Shown: positions 34,249 through 42,979 of the stretch, piece after piece | Layout of the letters: every line of letters begins with the position of its first letter | Position numbering within the stretch: position 1 is the first letter of the stretch | From: Streptomyces genisteinicus | Lineage (GTDB): Bacteria; Actinomycetota; Actinomycetes; Streptomycetales; Streptomycetaceae | Assembly: GCF_014489615.1 (NCBI RefSeq) | Contig: NZ_CP060825.1 | Span: 1,233,001-1,297,000, forward strand | Length of the DNA: 64,000 nucleotides | Reading direction: 5' to 3' | Made by a program: the position numbers and the translations under genes | Notes under the pieces: model-generated | Seen by the model: the letters and a program-made list of their open reading frames with translations, nothing else | The model's database searches: none | Told to the model about the DNA's origin: nothing

Positions 34249-35850
34249 TCAGGAGCCGCCGCCGCGGGAGAGCTCCCACAGCTGGAGGTCGGAGCTGGCG
34301 TTGAGCGTCCACTCGATGCCGTTGATGTCGTCGCGGGAGGCGACGTACTGCTTGCCCTGCCACAGGGGCAGGAACGGCACGTCCTCGGCGACGATCTCCT
34401 GGATCTTCTTGAAGGCCGGGGAGGCGGCGGTGCGGTCGGCCTCGCGGCGGGACTGCGGGATGAGGTTGCGCGCCTCGGTGCTCACGTAGGGCGAGTTGAG
34501 GAAGTTGCCGTCGTCGAGGAAGGGCGCGGTGTAGTTGTCGGGGTCCGGGAAGTCGGGGAACCAGCCCAGGCCGTAGACGGCGTAGTCGCCGCGCTTCTGG
34601 GCCGGGCGGAACTCGGACCACTCGGTGCCCTTGACGGTCACCTCGAAGAGCTTCGTGGCGTTGAGCTGGTCGCGGAGCGTCTCGAACTCCTTGGCGGTGC
34701 CCTCGCCGTAGTGGTCGGTGGTGTAGTTCAGTTCCAGCCGGACCGGGGTGTCGATGCCCGCGTCCTCGAGGATGGCCGCGGCCTTCTCGGTGCTGGGCTC
34801 GCCGTACTTGTTGTAGAACGAGTTGGTGTGCGCGGCGATGCTCGTCGGGATGAGCGAGTACAGCGGTTCGGCGGTCGAGCCGTAGACCTGGCCGGCGATC
34901 TGGCCGCGGTCGACGACGGCGGCCATGGCCTGGCGGACGGCCTTGTTCTTCACCGACGGGTCGGTGGTGTCGAAGGCGAGGTAGCGGATCTCCAGGCCGG
35001 GGACCTCGGTGAGGGTGATGCCCTCCTTCGGGTTCTCGGAGAGATCCCGGATCTGCTCGGGCGACATCGCGCGGGTCATCACGTCGATGTCGCCGGCCTC
35101 CAGGGCCTTGCCCATGGCGGCGGCGTCCGCGAAGGAGCGGAGTTCGACCTTGTCGTTGTGGAGCTTGATGTCGCCCTTGTACTCGTCGTTCTTGCTGAAG
35201 ACGACCTTGGTGATCTTGTCGCCTTCGGTCTCGGTCTGCATCGTGTACGGGCCGCTGCCGTCGACGGCGAAGCCCTCGCGGAGCTTCTTGGCGTCGTAGT
35301 TCTTCGGGCTGACGATGCCGGCGACGGGCGTCGAGAGCTTGTAGGGGAACGTGGCGTCGGGCGTCGAGAGGTGGAAGACGACCTCGTCGTCGCCCTTGGT
35401 CTCGATGGTGTCGATGTTGGCCAGGAGGGCCGCGGTGCCGTTGTCGGCATCGATGTCGAGCACGCGCTGGAGGGAGAACTTGACGTCCTTCGCCGTCACG
35501 GGGGTGCCGTCCGCGAAGCTCAGGCCGCTGCGCAGCTTGCAGCGGTAGCTCTCGCTGGCGTTGTCGGTGAAGGAGCACGACTCGGCCGCGTCCGGCACGG
35601 GCTCGCCGCCGCCGCGCGGGGCGTGCATCAGGGTCTGGACGGTCTGGCGCAGGACGTTCCAGGCACCGGTGTCGTAGGCGTAGGCCGGGTCCAGCGGGGC
35701 GGGGGACTCGGCGCTCGCGGCGAACTGGTCCGTGGTGCCCACGACGATGGCGTCACCGCCGCCCGACCCGCCGTCCGTGCTGCCGCAGGCGGCGAGCACG
35801 GGCGCGAGCAGGCCGATCATGGCCAGCGGCACCAAGGTCTTACGGTTCAT
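34249..35850 (-). CDS. Peptide/nickel ABC transporter substrate-binding lipoprotein (family 5)
   Basis: 533 aa. Signal sequence MNRKTLVPLAMIGLLAPVLAAC with a proper lipobox (LAAC, Cys22), a Gly/Ser linker, and a full family-5 binding fold (LRSGLSFADGTPVTAKDVKFSLQR, VRQAMAAVVDRGQIAGQVYG, and a C-terminal QEIVAEDVPFLPLWQ). It should collect oligopeptides outside the cell. No permease or ATPase genes are adjacent, so it is an orphan binding protein that must use a transporter encoded elsewhere. Confidence 0.92.
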   Translation of the reverse strand: MNRKTLVPLAMIGLLAPVLAACGSTDGGSGGGDAIVVGTTDQFAASAESPAPLDPAYAYDTGAWNVLRQTVQTLMHAPRGGGEPVPDAAESCSFTDNASESYRCKLRSGLSFADGTPVTAKDVKFSLQRVLDIDADNGTAALLANIDTIETKGDDEVVFHLSTPDATFPYKLSTPVAGIVSPKNYDAKKLREGFAVDGSGPYTMQTETEGDKITKVVFSKNDEYKGDIKLHNDKVELRSFADAAAMGKALEAGDIDVMTRAMSPEQIRDLSENPKEGITLTEVPGLEIRYLAFDTTDPSVKNKAVRQAMAAVVDRGQIAGQVYGSTAEPLYSLIPTSIAAHTNSFYNKYGEPSTEKAAAILEDAGIDTPVRLELNYTTDHYGEGTAKEFETLRDQLNATKLFEVTVKGTEWSEFRPAQKRGDYAVYGLGWFPDFPDPDNYTAPFLDDGNFLNSPYVSTEARNLIPQSRREADRTAASPAFKKIQEIVAEDVPFLPLWQGKQYVASRDDINGIEWTLNASSDLQLWELSRGGGS

Positions 35851-36361
35851 CCTGGACGTTCTCCCTCATCCGACCGGCTCTGGGATGCAGCGGTGTGTGT
35901 GCGAGTCACTACGCCGCTTCCACCCGGTCGGGGTGGCGCGATCGTGCTGGTGGAACAGAGCGATCGGTCCTGTGTTTCCGAGGGTGTGATGACCTTCGGG
36001 GCATCTCGGCTAGGCGGCGGAGTTCCCGGCCACGACATTAGTCCCAGGCGCCAGGAAAGCGTGAACGGGCCCGAGTTGGGGCGTAATCGCAGAGTGATCA
36101 CGAATGCCTGCGTGTGCCCTCCGGACCGGTGGATGATTCATATGCGTCCGCCGCAAAACGGGCATGCGACGGCCCCCTTTCCGCCCTGAGGGGCAGGCCG
36201 GGGGCCTTCGGTCGACCGGTCGGGATGTACGCGCAGTGACGAAGGTCACGTGACGGAACACCTTGTCGATTACCGATCGGTAATACAGATGGTGACGGAA
36301 ACTACATGGTCCGCTGCCCACGGTTTCCCGGCGCATTCGAGATGCACGGACCGTACACGTA
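35851..36361. other. 511-bp noncoding stretch upstream of the substrate-binding protein gene
   Basis: Slightly lower GC than its surroundings. No convincing gene in any frame. It must hold the promoter of the substrate-binding protein gene. It also contains a perfect 16-bp palindrome (36269-36284) and a nearby GTGAC-GAAG-GTCAC dyad (36236-36249). Confidence 0.5.
36269..36284. promoter_or_regulatory. 16-bp palindrome ATTACCGATCGGTAAT
   Basis: Perfect palindrome of the kind bound by TetR-family regulators. It differs at only two symmetric positions from TTACTGATCAGTAA at 55397-55410, upstream of the F420-type oxidoreductase. It lies more than 400 bp from the nearest start on the same side, so its target is unclear. 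Confidence 0.5.
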
Positions 36362-37063
36362 TCAGCGCGGGGCGGTGATCAGGGTGCGCAGGAAAAGCAG
36401 GTCGACTTCTTCGAGCGAGGAGACGACCATGCGCCCCGCCGCCGGCTGGATCGGGGCCACGGAGGGCACCGCCACGACACGGCAGCCCGCCGCCTCCGCG
36501 GCCGCGACGCCGGTCGCGGTGTCCTCGACGACGGCGCAGCGCGCCGGGTCGGCACCGAGGCGGTGGGCGGCCACCAGGTAGGGGTCGGGGTGCGGCTTGG
36601 TGCGCTCGACCTCGTCGCCCGCGACCGAGAGGTGGAAGTGGTGACGCCCGAGGGAGTCCAGGATCCGGTCGATGATGCGCCGGTGGGAGGCGGAGACCAG
36701 GGCGGTGGGCACGTTGTGCCGGGCCAGCTCGGCGAGGAGCCGCTGGGCGCCCGGCATCATCGGGACGCCCCGGCCGATCCGCTCCTCGAACCTGTCGTTC
36801 AGCAGCACGCTCAGCTCGGCGAAGGTGATGTCCGCGCCGGTGGCCTCGATCAGGTAGCCGGCGCTGCGGGTCATCGGCCCTCCGACGACGACGTCGCGCC
36901 ACGACTCGTCCAGCCGGTGCCCCAGGTCGGCGAAGACCTCCACCTCGGCGTCCCACCAGAAGCCCTCGGTGTCGACGAGGGTCCCGTCCATGTCGAGGAA
37001 GACGGCCTGGAGGGCCGCACCGTCGGCGGTACGGGTAAGGGACGCGGGGACCGTGCTGGTCAT
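36362..37063 (-). CDS. HAD-superfamily phosphatase
   Basis: 233 aa. Motif I VFLDMDGTLVDTEGFW (nucleophile and acid Asp), motif II ALVSASHR, motif III KPHPDPY and motif IV VVEDTATGVAAAEAAG are all intact, with a helical cap between motifs I and II. This is the beta-phosphoglucomutase-like subgroup, acting on a small phosphorylated metabolite that cannot be told from sequence. ATG 37063 has GGAGG 7 nt upstream and avoids an unlikely leader from 37141. It lies downstream of metH on the same strand, behind a terminator. Confidence 0.9.
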   Translation of the reverse strand: MTSTVPASLTRTADGAALQAVFLDMDGTLVDTEGFWWDAEVEVFADLGHRLDESWRDVVVGGPMTRSAGYLIEATGADITFAELSVLLNDRFEERIGRGVPMMPGAQRLLAELARHNVPTALVSASHRRIIDRILDSLGRHHFHLSVAGDEVERTKPHPDPYLVAAHRLGADPARCAVVEDTATGVAAAEAAGCRVVAVPSVAPIQPAAGRMVVSSLEEVDLLFLRTLITAPR

Positions 37064-37088
37064 AGGCACACCTCCGGAAGGGACGAGA

Positions 37089-37137
37089 AGGCCGGTCACC
37101 CTCCCGCGGCTGCACCGCGGTGACAGGTGACCGGCCT
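37089..37137 (-). terminator. Hairpin terminator after metH
   Basis: Perfect 12-bp arms (37089-37100 and 37126-37137). The loop holds a further CCGCGG pair. It begins 32 bp after the metH stop and ends 26 bp before the HAD gene start. Confidence 0.7.
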
Positions 37138-37168
37138 GCACTGGACCGACAAGTCTACGCCCGATGGA

Positions 37169-40100
37169 TCACCGTGCGTTGAAATACTTCGCCTCGGGGT
37201 GGTGGATGACGATCGCGTCGGTCGACTGCTCGGGGTGCAGCTGGAACTCCTCGGAGAGCTGCACGCCGATCCGCTCCGGCTCGAGCAGGGCGGCGATCTT
37301 CGCGCGGTCCTCCAGGTCGGGGCAGGCTCCGTAGCCGAGCGAGAACCGCGCGCCGCGGTACTTCAGCGCGAACATGTCCTCCACGTCGGCGGGGTCCTCG
37401 CCCCCGAAGCCGAGCTCGGAGCGGACCCGGGCGTGCCAGTACTCGGCGAGGGCCTCGGCCAGCTGCACGGAGAGCCCGTGCAGCTCCAGGTAGTCCCGGT
37501 AGGAGTCCGCCTCGAAGAGCTTGGCGGTCGCCTCGCCGATCCGGGAGCCCACGGTGACGACCTGGAGGCCGACGACGTCGGTCTCGCCGGACTCCTCCGG
37601 CCGGAAGAAGTCCGCGAGGCACAGCCGGCGGCCGCGCCGCTGGCGCGGGAAGGAGAACCGGGTGCGTTCGGAGCCGTCCTCGCCGAGCAGGATGAGATCG
37701 TCGCCCTTGGACACACAGGGGAAGTAGCCGTAGACGACGGCCGCCTCCAGCATGTTCTGGGTGTGCAGCTGGTCGAGCCAGCCGCGCAGCCGGGGCCGCC
37801 CCTCGGTCTCCACCAGCTCCTCGTAGCCGGGGCCGTCGCCGGTGCGGGCCTGCTTCAGCCCCCACTGGCCCTTGAACAGGGCCCCTTCGTCGAGCCAGGA
37901 GGCGTACTCCTTGAGCTGGATGCCCTTGACCACGCGGGTGCCCCAGAAGGGCGGGGTGGGCACCGGGTTGTCGGTGGCCACGTCGGAGCGGGCGGCGCCC
38001 TCCTCGGGGCGCTCCTCGACGACGGCGGTGGCCGCGGGGCGCACCCGCCGCTGCTTGAGCTCGGGCAGGGCGGCGCCGGGGACGCCGCGCTTGACGGCGA
38101 TCAGGGCGTCCATCAGCCGCAGGCCCTCGAAGGCGTCCCGGGCGTAGCGGACCTCGCCCTCGTAGATCTCGTGGAGGTCCTGTTCGACGTAGGCGCGGGT
38201 GAGGGCGGCGCCGCCGAGGATGACGGGGTAGTCGGCCGCCAGCTTGCGCTGGTTCAGCTCCTCCAGGTTCTCCTTCATGATCACGGTCGACTTGACCAGG
38301 AGACCCGACATGCCGATCACGTCGGCCTTGTGCTCGTCGGCCGCCTCCAGGATCGCGGAGACGGGCTGCTTGATGCCCAGGTTGACCACGTTGTAGCCGT
38401 TGTTGGACAGGATGATGTCGACGAGGTTCTTGCCGATGTCGTGGACGTCGCCGCGGACGGTGGCCAGCACGATGGTGCCCTTGCCCTCGGCGTCCGTCTT
38501 CTCCATGTGCGGTTCCAGGTAGGCGACCGCGTTCTTCATCACCTCGGCCGACTGGAGCACGAAGGGCAGCTGCATCTGGCCGGAGCCGAAGAGCTCGCCG
38601 ACCACCTTCATGCCGTCGAGCAGGGTGTCGTTGACGATGTCGAGGGCCGGACGCTCGCGCAGGGCCTCGTCGAGGTCGCCCTCCAGGCCGTTCTTCTCGC
38701 CGTCGATGATGCGGCGCTTGAGGCGCTCGTCCAGCGGCAGCGCCAGCAGCTCCTCCGTCTTGCCCGCCTTCATGGACTTGGCCGTGGCGCCCTCGAAGAG
38801 CGCCATCAGCTTCTGCAGCGGGTCGTAGTCCTCGCGGCGGCGGTCGTAGATCAGGTCGAGGGCGGTGGTGACCTGCTCCTCGTCGAACCGGGCGATCGGG
38901 AGGATCTTGGAGGCGTGCACGATGGCCGAGTCCAGTCCCGCCTTGACGCACTCGTCGAGGAAGACGGAGTTCAGCAGGATGCGGGCGGCCGGGTTGAGGC
39001 CGAAGGAGATGTTCGACAGGCCGAGCGTGGTCTGCACGTCGGGGTGTCGGCGCTTCAGCTCGCGGATCGCCCCGATGGTGGCGATGCCGTCGCCCCGGGA
39101 CTCCTCCTGCCCGGTGCAGATGGTGAAGGTGAGGGTGTCGACGAGGATGTCCGACTCGTGGATGCCCCAGTTGCCCGTCAGGTCGGCGATCAGCCGCTCG
39201 GCGATGGCCACCTTGTTCTCGACGGTGCGGGCCTGGCCCTCCTCGTCGATGGTGAGGGCGATCAGCGCGGCGCCGTGCTCCTGGGCGAGGCGGGTGACCT
39301 TGGCGAACCGGGACTCGGGGCCGTCGCCGTCCTCGTAGTTGACGGAGTTGATCACGGCACGGCCGCCGAGCTTCTCCAGTCCGGCCTCGATGACGTCGAC
39401 CTCGGTGGAGTCGAGCACGATCGGCAGGGTCGAGGCGGTCGCGAAGCGGCCGGCCAGCTCGGCCATGTCGGCGACGCCGTCGCGGCCGACGTAGTCGACG
39501 CAGAGGTCGAGCATGTGCGCGCCCTCGCGGATCTGGTCGCGGGCCATCTCCACGCAGTCGTCCCAGCGGCCCTCCAGCATGGCCTCGCGGAACTTCTTGG
39601 AACCGTTGGCGTTGGTCCGCTCGCCGATCGCCATGTACGCGGTGTCCTGGCGGAACGGCACCGTCTGGTACAGCGAGGCGGCGCCCGGCTCCGGGCGCGG
39701 GTCGCGGGCGGAGGGGGTGAGCCCGCGGACGCGTTCGACGACCTGGCGCAGGTGCTCGGGGGTGGTGCCGCAGCAGCCGCCGACGAGCGACAGGCCGTAA
39801 TCGCGGACGAAGGTCTCCTGGGCGTCCGCCAGCTCCGGGGCGGTCAGCGGGTAGTGGGCGCCGTTCTTGCCGAGGACCGGGAGGCCGGCGTTCGGCATGC
39901 AGGACAGCGGGACGCGGGAGTGGCGGGCGAGGTAGCGCAGGTGCTCGCTCATCTCGGCCGGGCCGGTGGCGCAGTTCAGGCCGATCATGTCGATGCCGAG
40001 CGGCTCCAGGGCGGTGAGCGCCGCGCCGATCTCGGAGCCGAGGAGCATGGTGCCGGTCGTCTCGACGGTGACCGAGCAGATGAGCGGGAGGTTCGTGCCG

Positions 40101-40681
40101 GTGGCGTCCAGCGCTCGGCGGGCGCCGAGGATGGCGGCCTTGGTCTGGAGCAGGTCCTGGGTGGTCTCGACGATCAGCGCGTCCGCGCCGCCGGCGATCA
40201 TGCCCTCGGCATTCTGCTGGTAGGCGTCGCGCAGGGTGGTGTAGTCGGCGTGGCCGAGGGTCGGCAGCTTGGTGCCCGGGCCCATGGAGCCGAGGACCCA
40301 GCGCTGCTGCCCGGTGGCGGCGGTGAACTCGTCGGCCACCTCGCGGGCGATCCGGGCGCCGGCCTCGGACAGCTCGTGGACCCGCTCGGGGATGTCGTAC
40401 TCGCCCAGGGCCGCGAAGTTGGCTCCGAACGTGTTGGTCTCGACCATGTCGACGCCGACCTCGAAGTAGGCGGCGTGGACCGAGCGCACGATGTCGGGCC
40501 GGGTGACGTTGAGGATCTCGTTGCAGCCTTCGAGGTTCTCGAAGTCCTCGAGCGTGGGGTCCTGGGCCTGCAGCATCGTGCCCATCGCCCCGTCGGCCAC
40601 CACCACCCGGGTGGCGAGTGCCTCGCGCAGGGCGTCGATTCGGGTCCGGCTGTCAGCGGAAGGGGTCGGCAACGAGGCCAT
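37169..40681 (-). CDS. metH: Cobalamin-dependent methionine synthase MetH
   Basis: 1170 aa modular enzyme that moves a methyl group from methyltetrahydrofolate via cobalamin to homocysteine. The N-terminal homocysteine module has zinc cysteines in GLNCATGP and VGGCCGTTPEH. The folate module begins with AIGERTNANGSKKF near 350. A cap and B12 module carries DVHDIGKN near 745 (His is the cobalt ligand), and the C-terminal reactivation domain has VYGYFPC near 980 and EEFQLHPEQSTDAIVIHHPEAKYF at the end. ATG 40681 has AGGGAG 8 nt upstream. Divergent from gylR; I see no cobalamin riboswitch in the 296-bp gap. Confidence 0.96.
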   Translation of the reverse strand: MASLPTPSADSRTRIDALREALATRVVVADGAMGTMLQAQDPTLEDFENLEGCNEILNVTRPDIVRSVHAAYFEVGVDMVETNTFGANFAALGEYDIPERVHELSEAGARIAREVADEFTAATGQQRWVLGSMGPGTKLPTLGHADYTTLRDAYQQNAEGMIAGGADALIVETTQDLLQTKAAILGARRALDATGTNLPLICSVTVETTGTMLLGSEIGAALTALEPLGIDMIGLNCATGPAEMSEHLRYLARHSRVPLSCMPNAGLPVLGKNGAHYPLTAPELADAQETFVRDYGLSLVGGCCGTTPEHLRQVVERVRGLTPSARDPRPEPGAASLYQTVPFRQDTAYMAIGERTNANGSKKFREAMLEGRWDDCVEMARDQIREGAHMLDLCVDYVGRDGVADMAELAGRFATASTLPIVLDSTEVDVIEAGLEKLGGRAVINSVNYEDGDGPESRFAKVTRLAQEHGAALIALTIDEEGQARTVENKVAIAERLIADLTGNWGIHESDILVDTLTFTICTGQEESRGDGIATIGAIRELKRRHPDVQTTLGLSNISFGLNPAARILLNSVFLDECVKAGLDSAIVHASKILPIARFDEEQVTTALDLIYDRRREDYDPLQKLMALFEGATAKSMKAGKTEELLALPLDERLKRRIIDGEKNGLEGDLDEALRERPALDIVNDTLLDGMKVVGELFGSGQMQLPFVLQSAEVMKNAVAYLEPHMEKTDAEGKGTIVLATVRGDVHDIGKNLVDIILSNNGYNVVNLGIKQPVSAILEAADEHKADVIGMSGLLVKSTVIMKENLEELNQRKLAADYPVILGGAALTRAYVEQDLHEIYEGEVRYARDAFEGLRLMDALIAVKRGVPGAALPELKQRRVRPAATAVVEERPEEGAARSDVATDNPVPTPPFWGTRVVKGIQLKEYASWLDEGALFKGQWGLKQARTGDGPGYEELVETEGRPRLRGWLDQLHTQNMLEAAVVYGYFPCVSKGDDLILLGEDGSERTRFSFPRQRRGRRLCLADFFRPEESGETDVVGLQVVTVGSRIGEATAKLFEADSYRDYLELHGLSVQLAEALAEYWHARVRSELGFGGEDPADVEDMFALKYRGARFSLGYGACPDLEDRAKIAALLEPERIGVQLSEEFQLHPEQSTDAIVIHHPEAKYFNAR

Positions 40682-40882
40682 GGATGTACTCCCTGGGATG
40701 CGACGGCTGTCGGCTTTGCGTCTCCGGCTCGGGAAGGCGCACGCAGTCAGAGTAGCCGTGTGCCGCCCCACGTCGTCGATGTGTCCCACGGGACGGACGG
40801 AACCACGCCATCCGGGTTTCCGTGGGTAGCTCGGCCGGGGGATACTCCTTCTGCGATGACCAGGTCGGCATGGACCGATAGT

Positions 40883-40899
40883 GTTCAGCATTGCCGAAC
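40883..40899. promoter_or_regulatory. GylR operator in front of gylR
   Basis: GTTCAGCATTGCCGAAC, a near-perfect 17-bp palindrome (GTTC-N-GCA-N-TGC-N-GAAC), 79 bp before the gylR ATG. A 14-of-17 match recurs upstream of glpF at 41992-42008. Autoregulation by GylR is known in S. coelicolor; assignment of this site is inference. Confidence 0.7.
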
Positions 40900-40977
40900 G
40901 GGTATTCGGCGGTGGAGCGAACATACCCCGCTCGTCGCGAGCGCCAGTCGAACCGCAGTGGAGAAGGGCCAGATCCG

Positions 40978-41742
40978 ATGGCGAAGAACATCCAGTCACT
41001 GGAGCGGGCCGCCGCCATGCTGCGCCTGCTCGCCGGCGGCGAGCGCCGGCTGGGACTGTCGGACATCGCCTCCTCGCTGGACCTCGCCAAGGGCACCGCC
41101 CACGGCATCCTGCGCACCCTCCAGGCCGAGGGCTTCGTCGAGCAGGACCCCGCGTCCGGCCGCTACCAGCTGGGCGCGGAGCTGCTGCGGCTCGGCAACA
41201 GCTATCTGGACGTGCACGAGCTGCGGGCCCGCGCCCTGGTGTGGACGGACGACCTGGCCCGCTCCAGCGGCGAGAGCGTGCACCTCGGCGTGCTGCACCA
41301 GCACGGGGTGCTCGTCGTGCACCACGTCTTCCGCCCCGACGACAGCCGCCAGGTGCTGGAGGTCGGCGCCATGCAGCCGCTGCACTCCACGGCCCTCGGC
41401 AAGGTGCTCGCCGCCTACGACCCGGTGGCGCACACCGAGGCCGTCGAGGTGGAGCGCAAGTCGTTCACCCCCGCCACGGTGACCGAGCTGGACGCCTTCG
41501 AGGAGCTGCTCGACCTCACCCGGGCCAAGGGCTGGGCAGCCGACGTGGAGGAGACCTGGGAGGGCGTGGCATCGGTGGCCGCCCCCATCCACGACCGCCG
41601 GCGCATGCCGGTGGGCGCGGTCGCCATCACGGGCGCCGTGGAGCGCGTCTGCACCGGCGGCGAGCTCCGCTCCGACCTGGTCGCGGCGGTGCGGGACTGC
41701 GCCCGCGCGGTCTCGCGCGATCTGGGCGCCGGCCGCTTCTGA
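40978..41742 (+). CDS. gylR: Glycerol operon repressor GylR (IclR family)
   Basis: 254 aa. N-terminal winged HTH (about 5-65, IQSLERAAAMLRLLAGGERRLGLSDIASSLDLAKGT) is followed by the IclR effector domain (about 80-250, with HLGVLHQHGVLVVHHVF, LHSTALGKVLAA and SVAAPIHDRRRMPVGAVAITG). In S. coelicolor GylR represses gylCABX and itself until glycerol 3-phosphate is present. ATG 40978 has GAGAAGGG upstream; a longer in-frame start at 40891 would run through its own operator. The glycerol genes follow 390 bp downstream. Confidence 0.92.
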   Translation: MAKNIQSLERAAAMLRLLAGGERRLGLSDIASSLDLAKGTAHGILRTLQAEGFVEQDPASGRYQLGAELLRLGNSYLDVHELRARALVWTDDLARSSGESVHLGVLHQHGVLVVHHVFRPDDSRQVLEVGAMQPLHSTALGKVLAAYDPVAHTEAVEVERKSFTPATVTELDAFEELLDLTRAKGWAADVEETWEGVASVAAPIHDRRRMPVGAVAITGAVERVCTGGELRSDLVAAVRDCARAVSRDLGAGRF

Positions 41743-42135
41743 GCCCCGGGCGGGGACCCGCCCCTCCCCCGCGCCCGCCGCACACCCCCACCCCTTGCGC
41801 GGGCTGCGTGCCGCACCCCCGCGCCCGCGCCGCCGGGCGGCGCCCCCGCCTGCCCGCGCGGCGCACGCGCGGTTGCGGCGCACCCCGGGCGGGCAGGTGC
41901 GTACCGGCGGGCGTCCCACCGGGTAACGATCCGGCTTTCGATCCCTCAACCCTTGACGCCGCCTTCACCCCGGAGAAAACTGCCGTGCATCGGTCGGCAT
42001 TGTCGAACAGCTAACGGCAATACGCGCTAGAGTGTGACAACGCCAAGGGCCGGCATTCGCCCCCATCTGAGGGCGCGGACCTCCGGAGGGACCCGGGGTC
42101 CGCCTTCCCCTGGACGTAGGACAAAGGAGTCGCGG
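41743..42135 (+). promoter_or_regulatory. Regulatory region of the glpF-glpK-glpD operon
   Basis: 393 bp without a gene. The first 200 bp are a C-rich run with a small GGGCGGG/CCCGCCC stem just after gylR. The second half holds the GylR-like site GGTCGGCATTGTCGAAC (41992-42008), 128 bp before the glpF start, and a long untranslated leader ending in AAAGGAG. Confidence 0.6.
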
Positions 42136-42927
42136 GTGGACAGCGACAAGATCTTCATCGGTGAGACCATCGGCACCGCCGTGCTCATCCTGCTCGGTGG
42201 CGGCGTCTGTGCCGCCGTCACCCTCAAGAGCTCCAAGGCCCGGGGTGCGGGCTGGCTCGCCATCACCTTCGGGTGGGGCTTCGCCGTGCTCACCGCGGTG
42301 TACACGACCGCCGCGCTCTCCGGCGCCCACCTCAACCCGGCGGTCACGCTCGGCATCGCGATCAAGGACGACAGCTGGGGCGACGTCCCCGTCTACCTCG
42401 CCGGACAGCTGCTCGGCGCGATGATCGGCGCCGCGCTCGTGTGGATCGCGTACTACGGGCAGTTCCGCGCCCACCTCACCGACCCCGAGATCGTCGGCGA
42501 CCCCGCCGACAAGCCGGCCGAGGGCCCCCACGCGGAGGGCGACGGCCACGCCGGCCCCGTGCTCGGCATCTTCTCCACCGGCCCCGAGATCCGGAACGTC
42601 TGGCAGAACCTGGCGACCGAGATCATCGGCACCCTGGTCCTGGTGCTCGCCGTGCTCACCCAGGGTCTGAACGAGAGCGGCAAGGGCCTCGGGCCCGTCG
42701 GCGGCCTGATCACCGCCCTCGTGGTGGTCGCGGTCGGCCTGTCGCTCGGCGGCCCCACCGGCTACGCCATCAACCCGGCCCGCGACCTCGGCCCCCGCAT
42801 CGTGCACGCCCTGCTTCCGCTGCCGAACAAGGGCGGCTCCGACTGGAGCTACGCCTGGATCCCCGTCGCCGGCCCCCTGATCGGTGCGGCCGCCGCCGCG
42901 GGTATCTACAACATCGCGTTCGCCTGA
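42136..42927 (+). CDS. glpF: Glycerol facilitator (aquaglyceroporin)
   Basis: 263 aa channel with six membrane helices and both half-helix signatures, HLNPAVT and AINPARD. The Asp after the second NPA is typical of glycerol facilitators rather than water-only channels. A polar loop of about 40 residues ([20 protein letters not shown]) is inserted between helices 3 and 4. GTG 42136 has AAAGGAG 6 nt upstream. First gene of the glycerol operon, known as gylC in S. coelicolor. Controlled by GylR. Confidence 0.94.
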   Translation: MDSDKIFIGETIGTAVLILLGGGVCAAVTLKSSKARGAGWLAITFGWGFAVLTAVYTTAALSGAHLNPAVTLGIAIKDDSWGDVPVYLAGQLLGAMIGAALVWIAYYGQFRAHLTDPEIVGDPADKPAEGPHAEGDGHAGPVLGIFSTGPEIRNVWQNLATEIIGTLVLVLAVLTQGLNESGKGLGPVGGLITALVVVAVGLSLGGPTGYAINPARDLGPRIVHALLPLPNKGGSDWSYAWIPVAGPLIGAAAAAGIYNIAFA

Positions 42928-42979
42928 GACACGACCGCCGCACGAGCCGTACATCCTCAGACCTGAGCAGGAGCACCCC

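Noticed and set aside
40682..40977. Cobalamin or SAM riboswitch upstream of metH
   Set aside because: I looked for a B12-box-like element and a SAM-type multistem fold in the metH-gylR gap and saw neither. The gap is fully explained by two promoters and the GylR operator.
37127..41482. Very long open frame (over 1400 codons) on the plus strand opposite metH
   Set aside because: It is antisense to an intact metH with all catalytic motifs. High-GC codon bias removes stops from the opposing frame. Its composition is Gly/Val/Asp/Leu-heavy with no recognisable domain.
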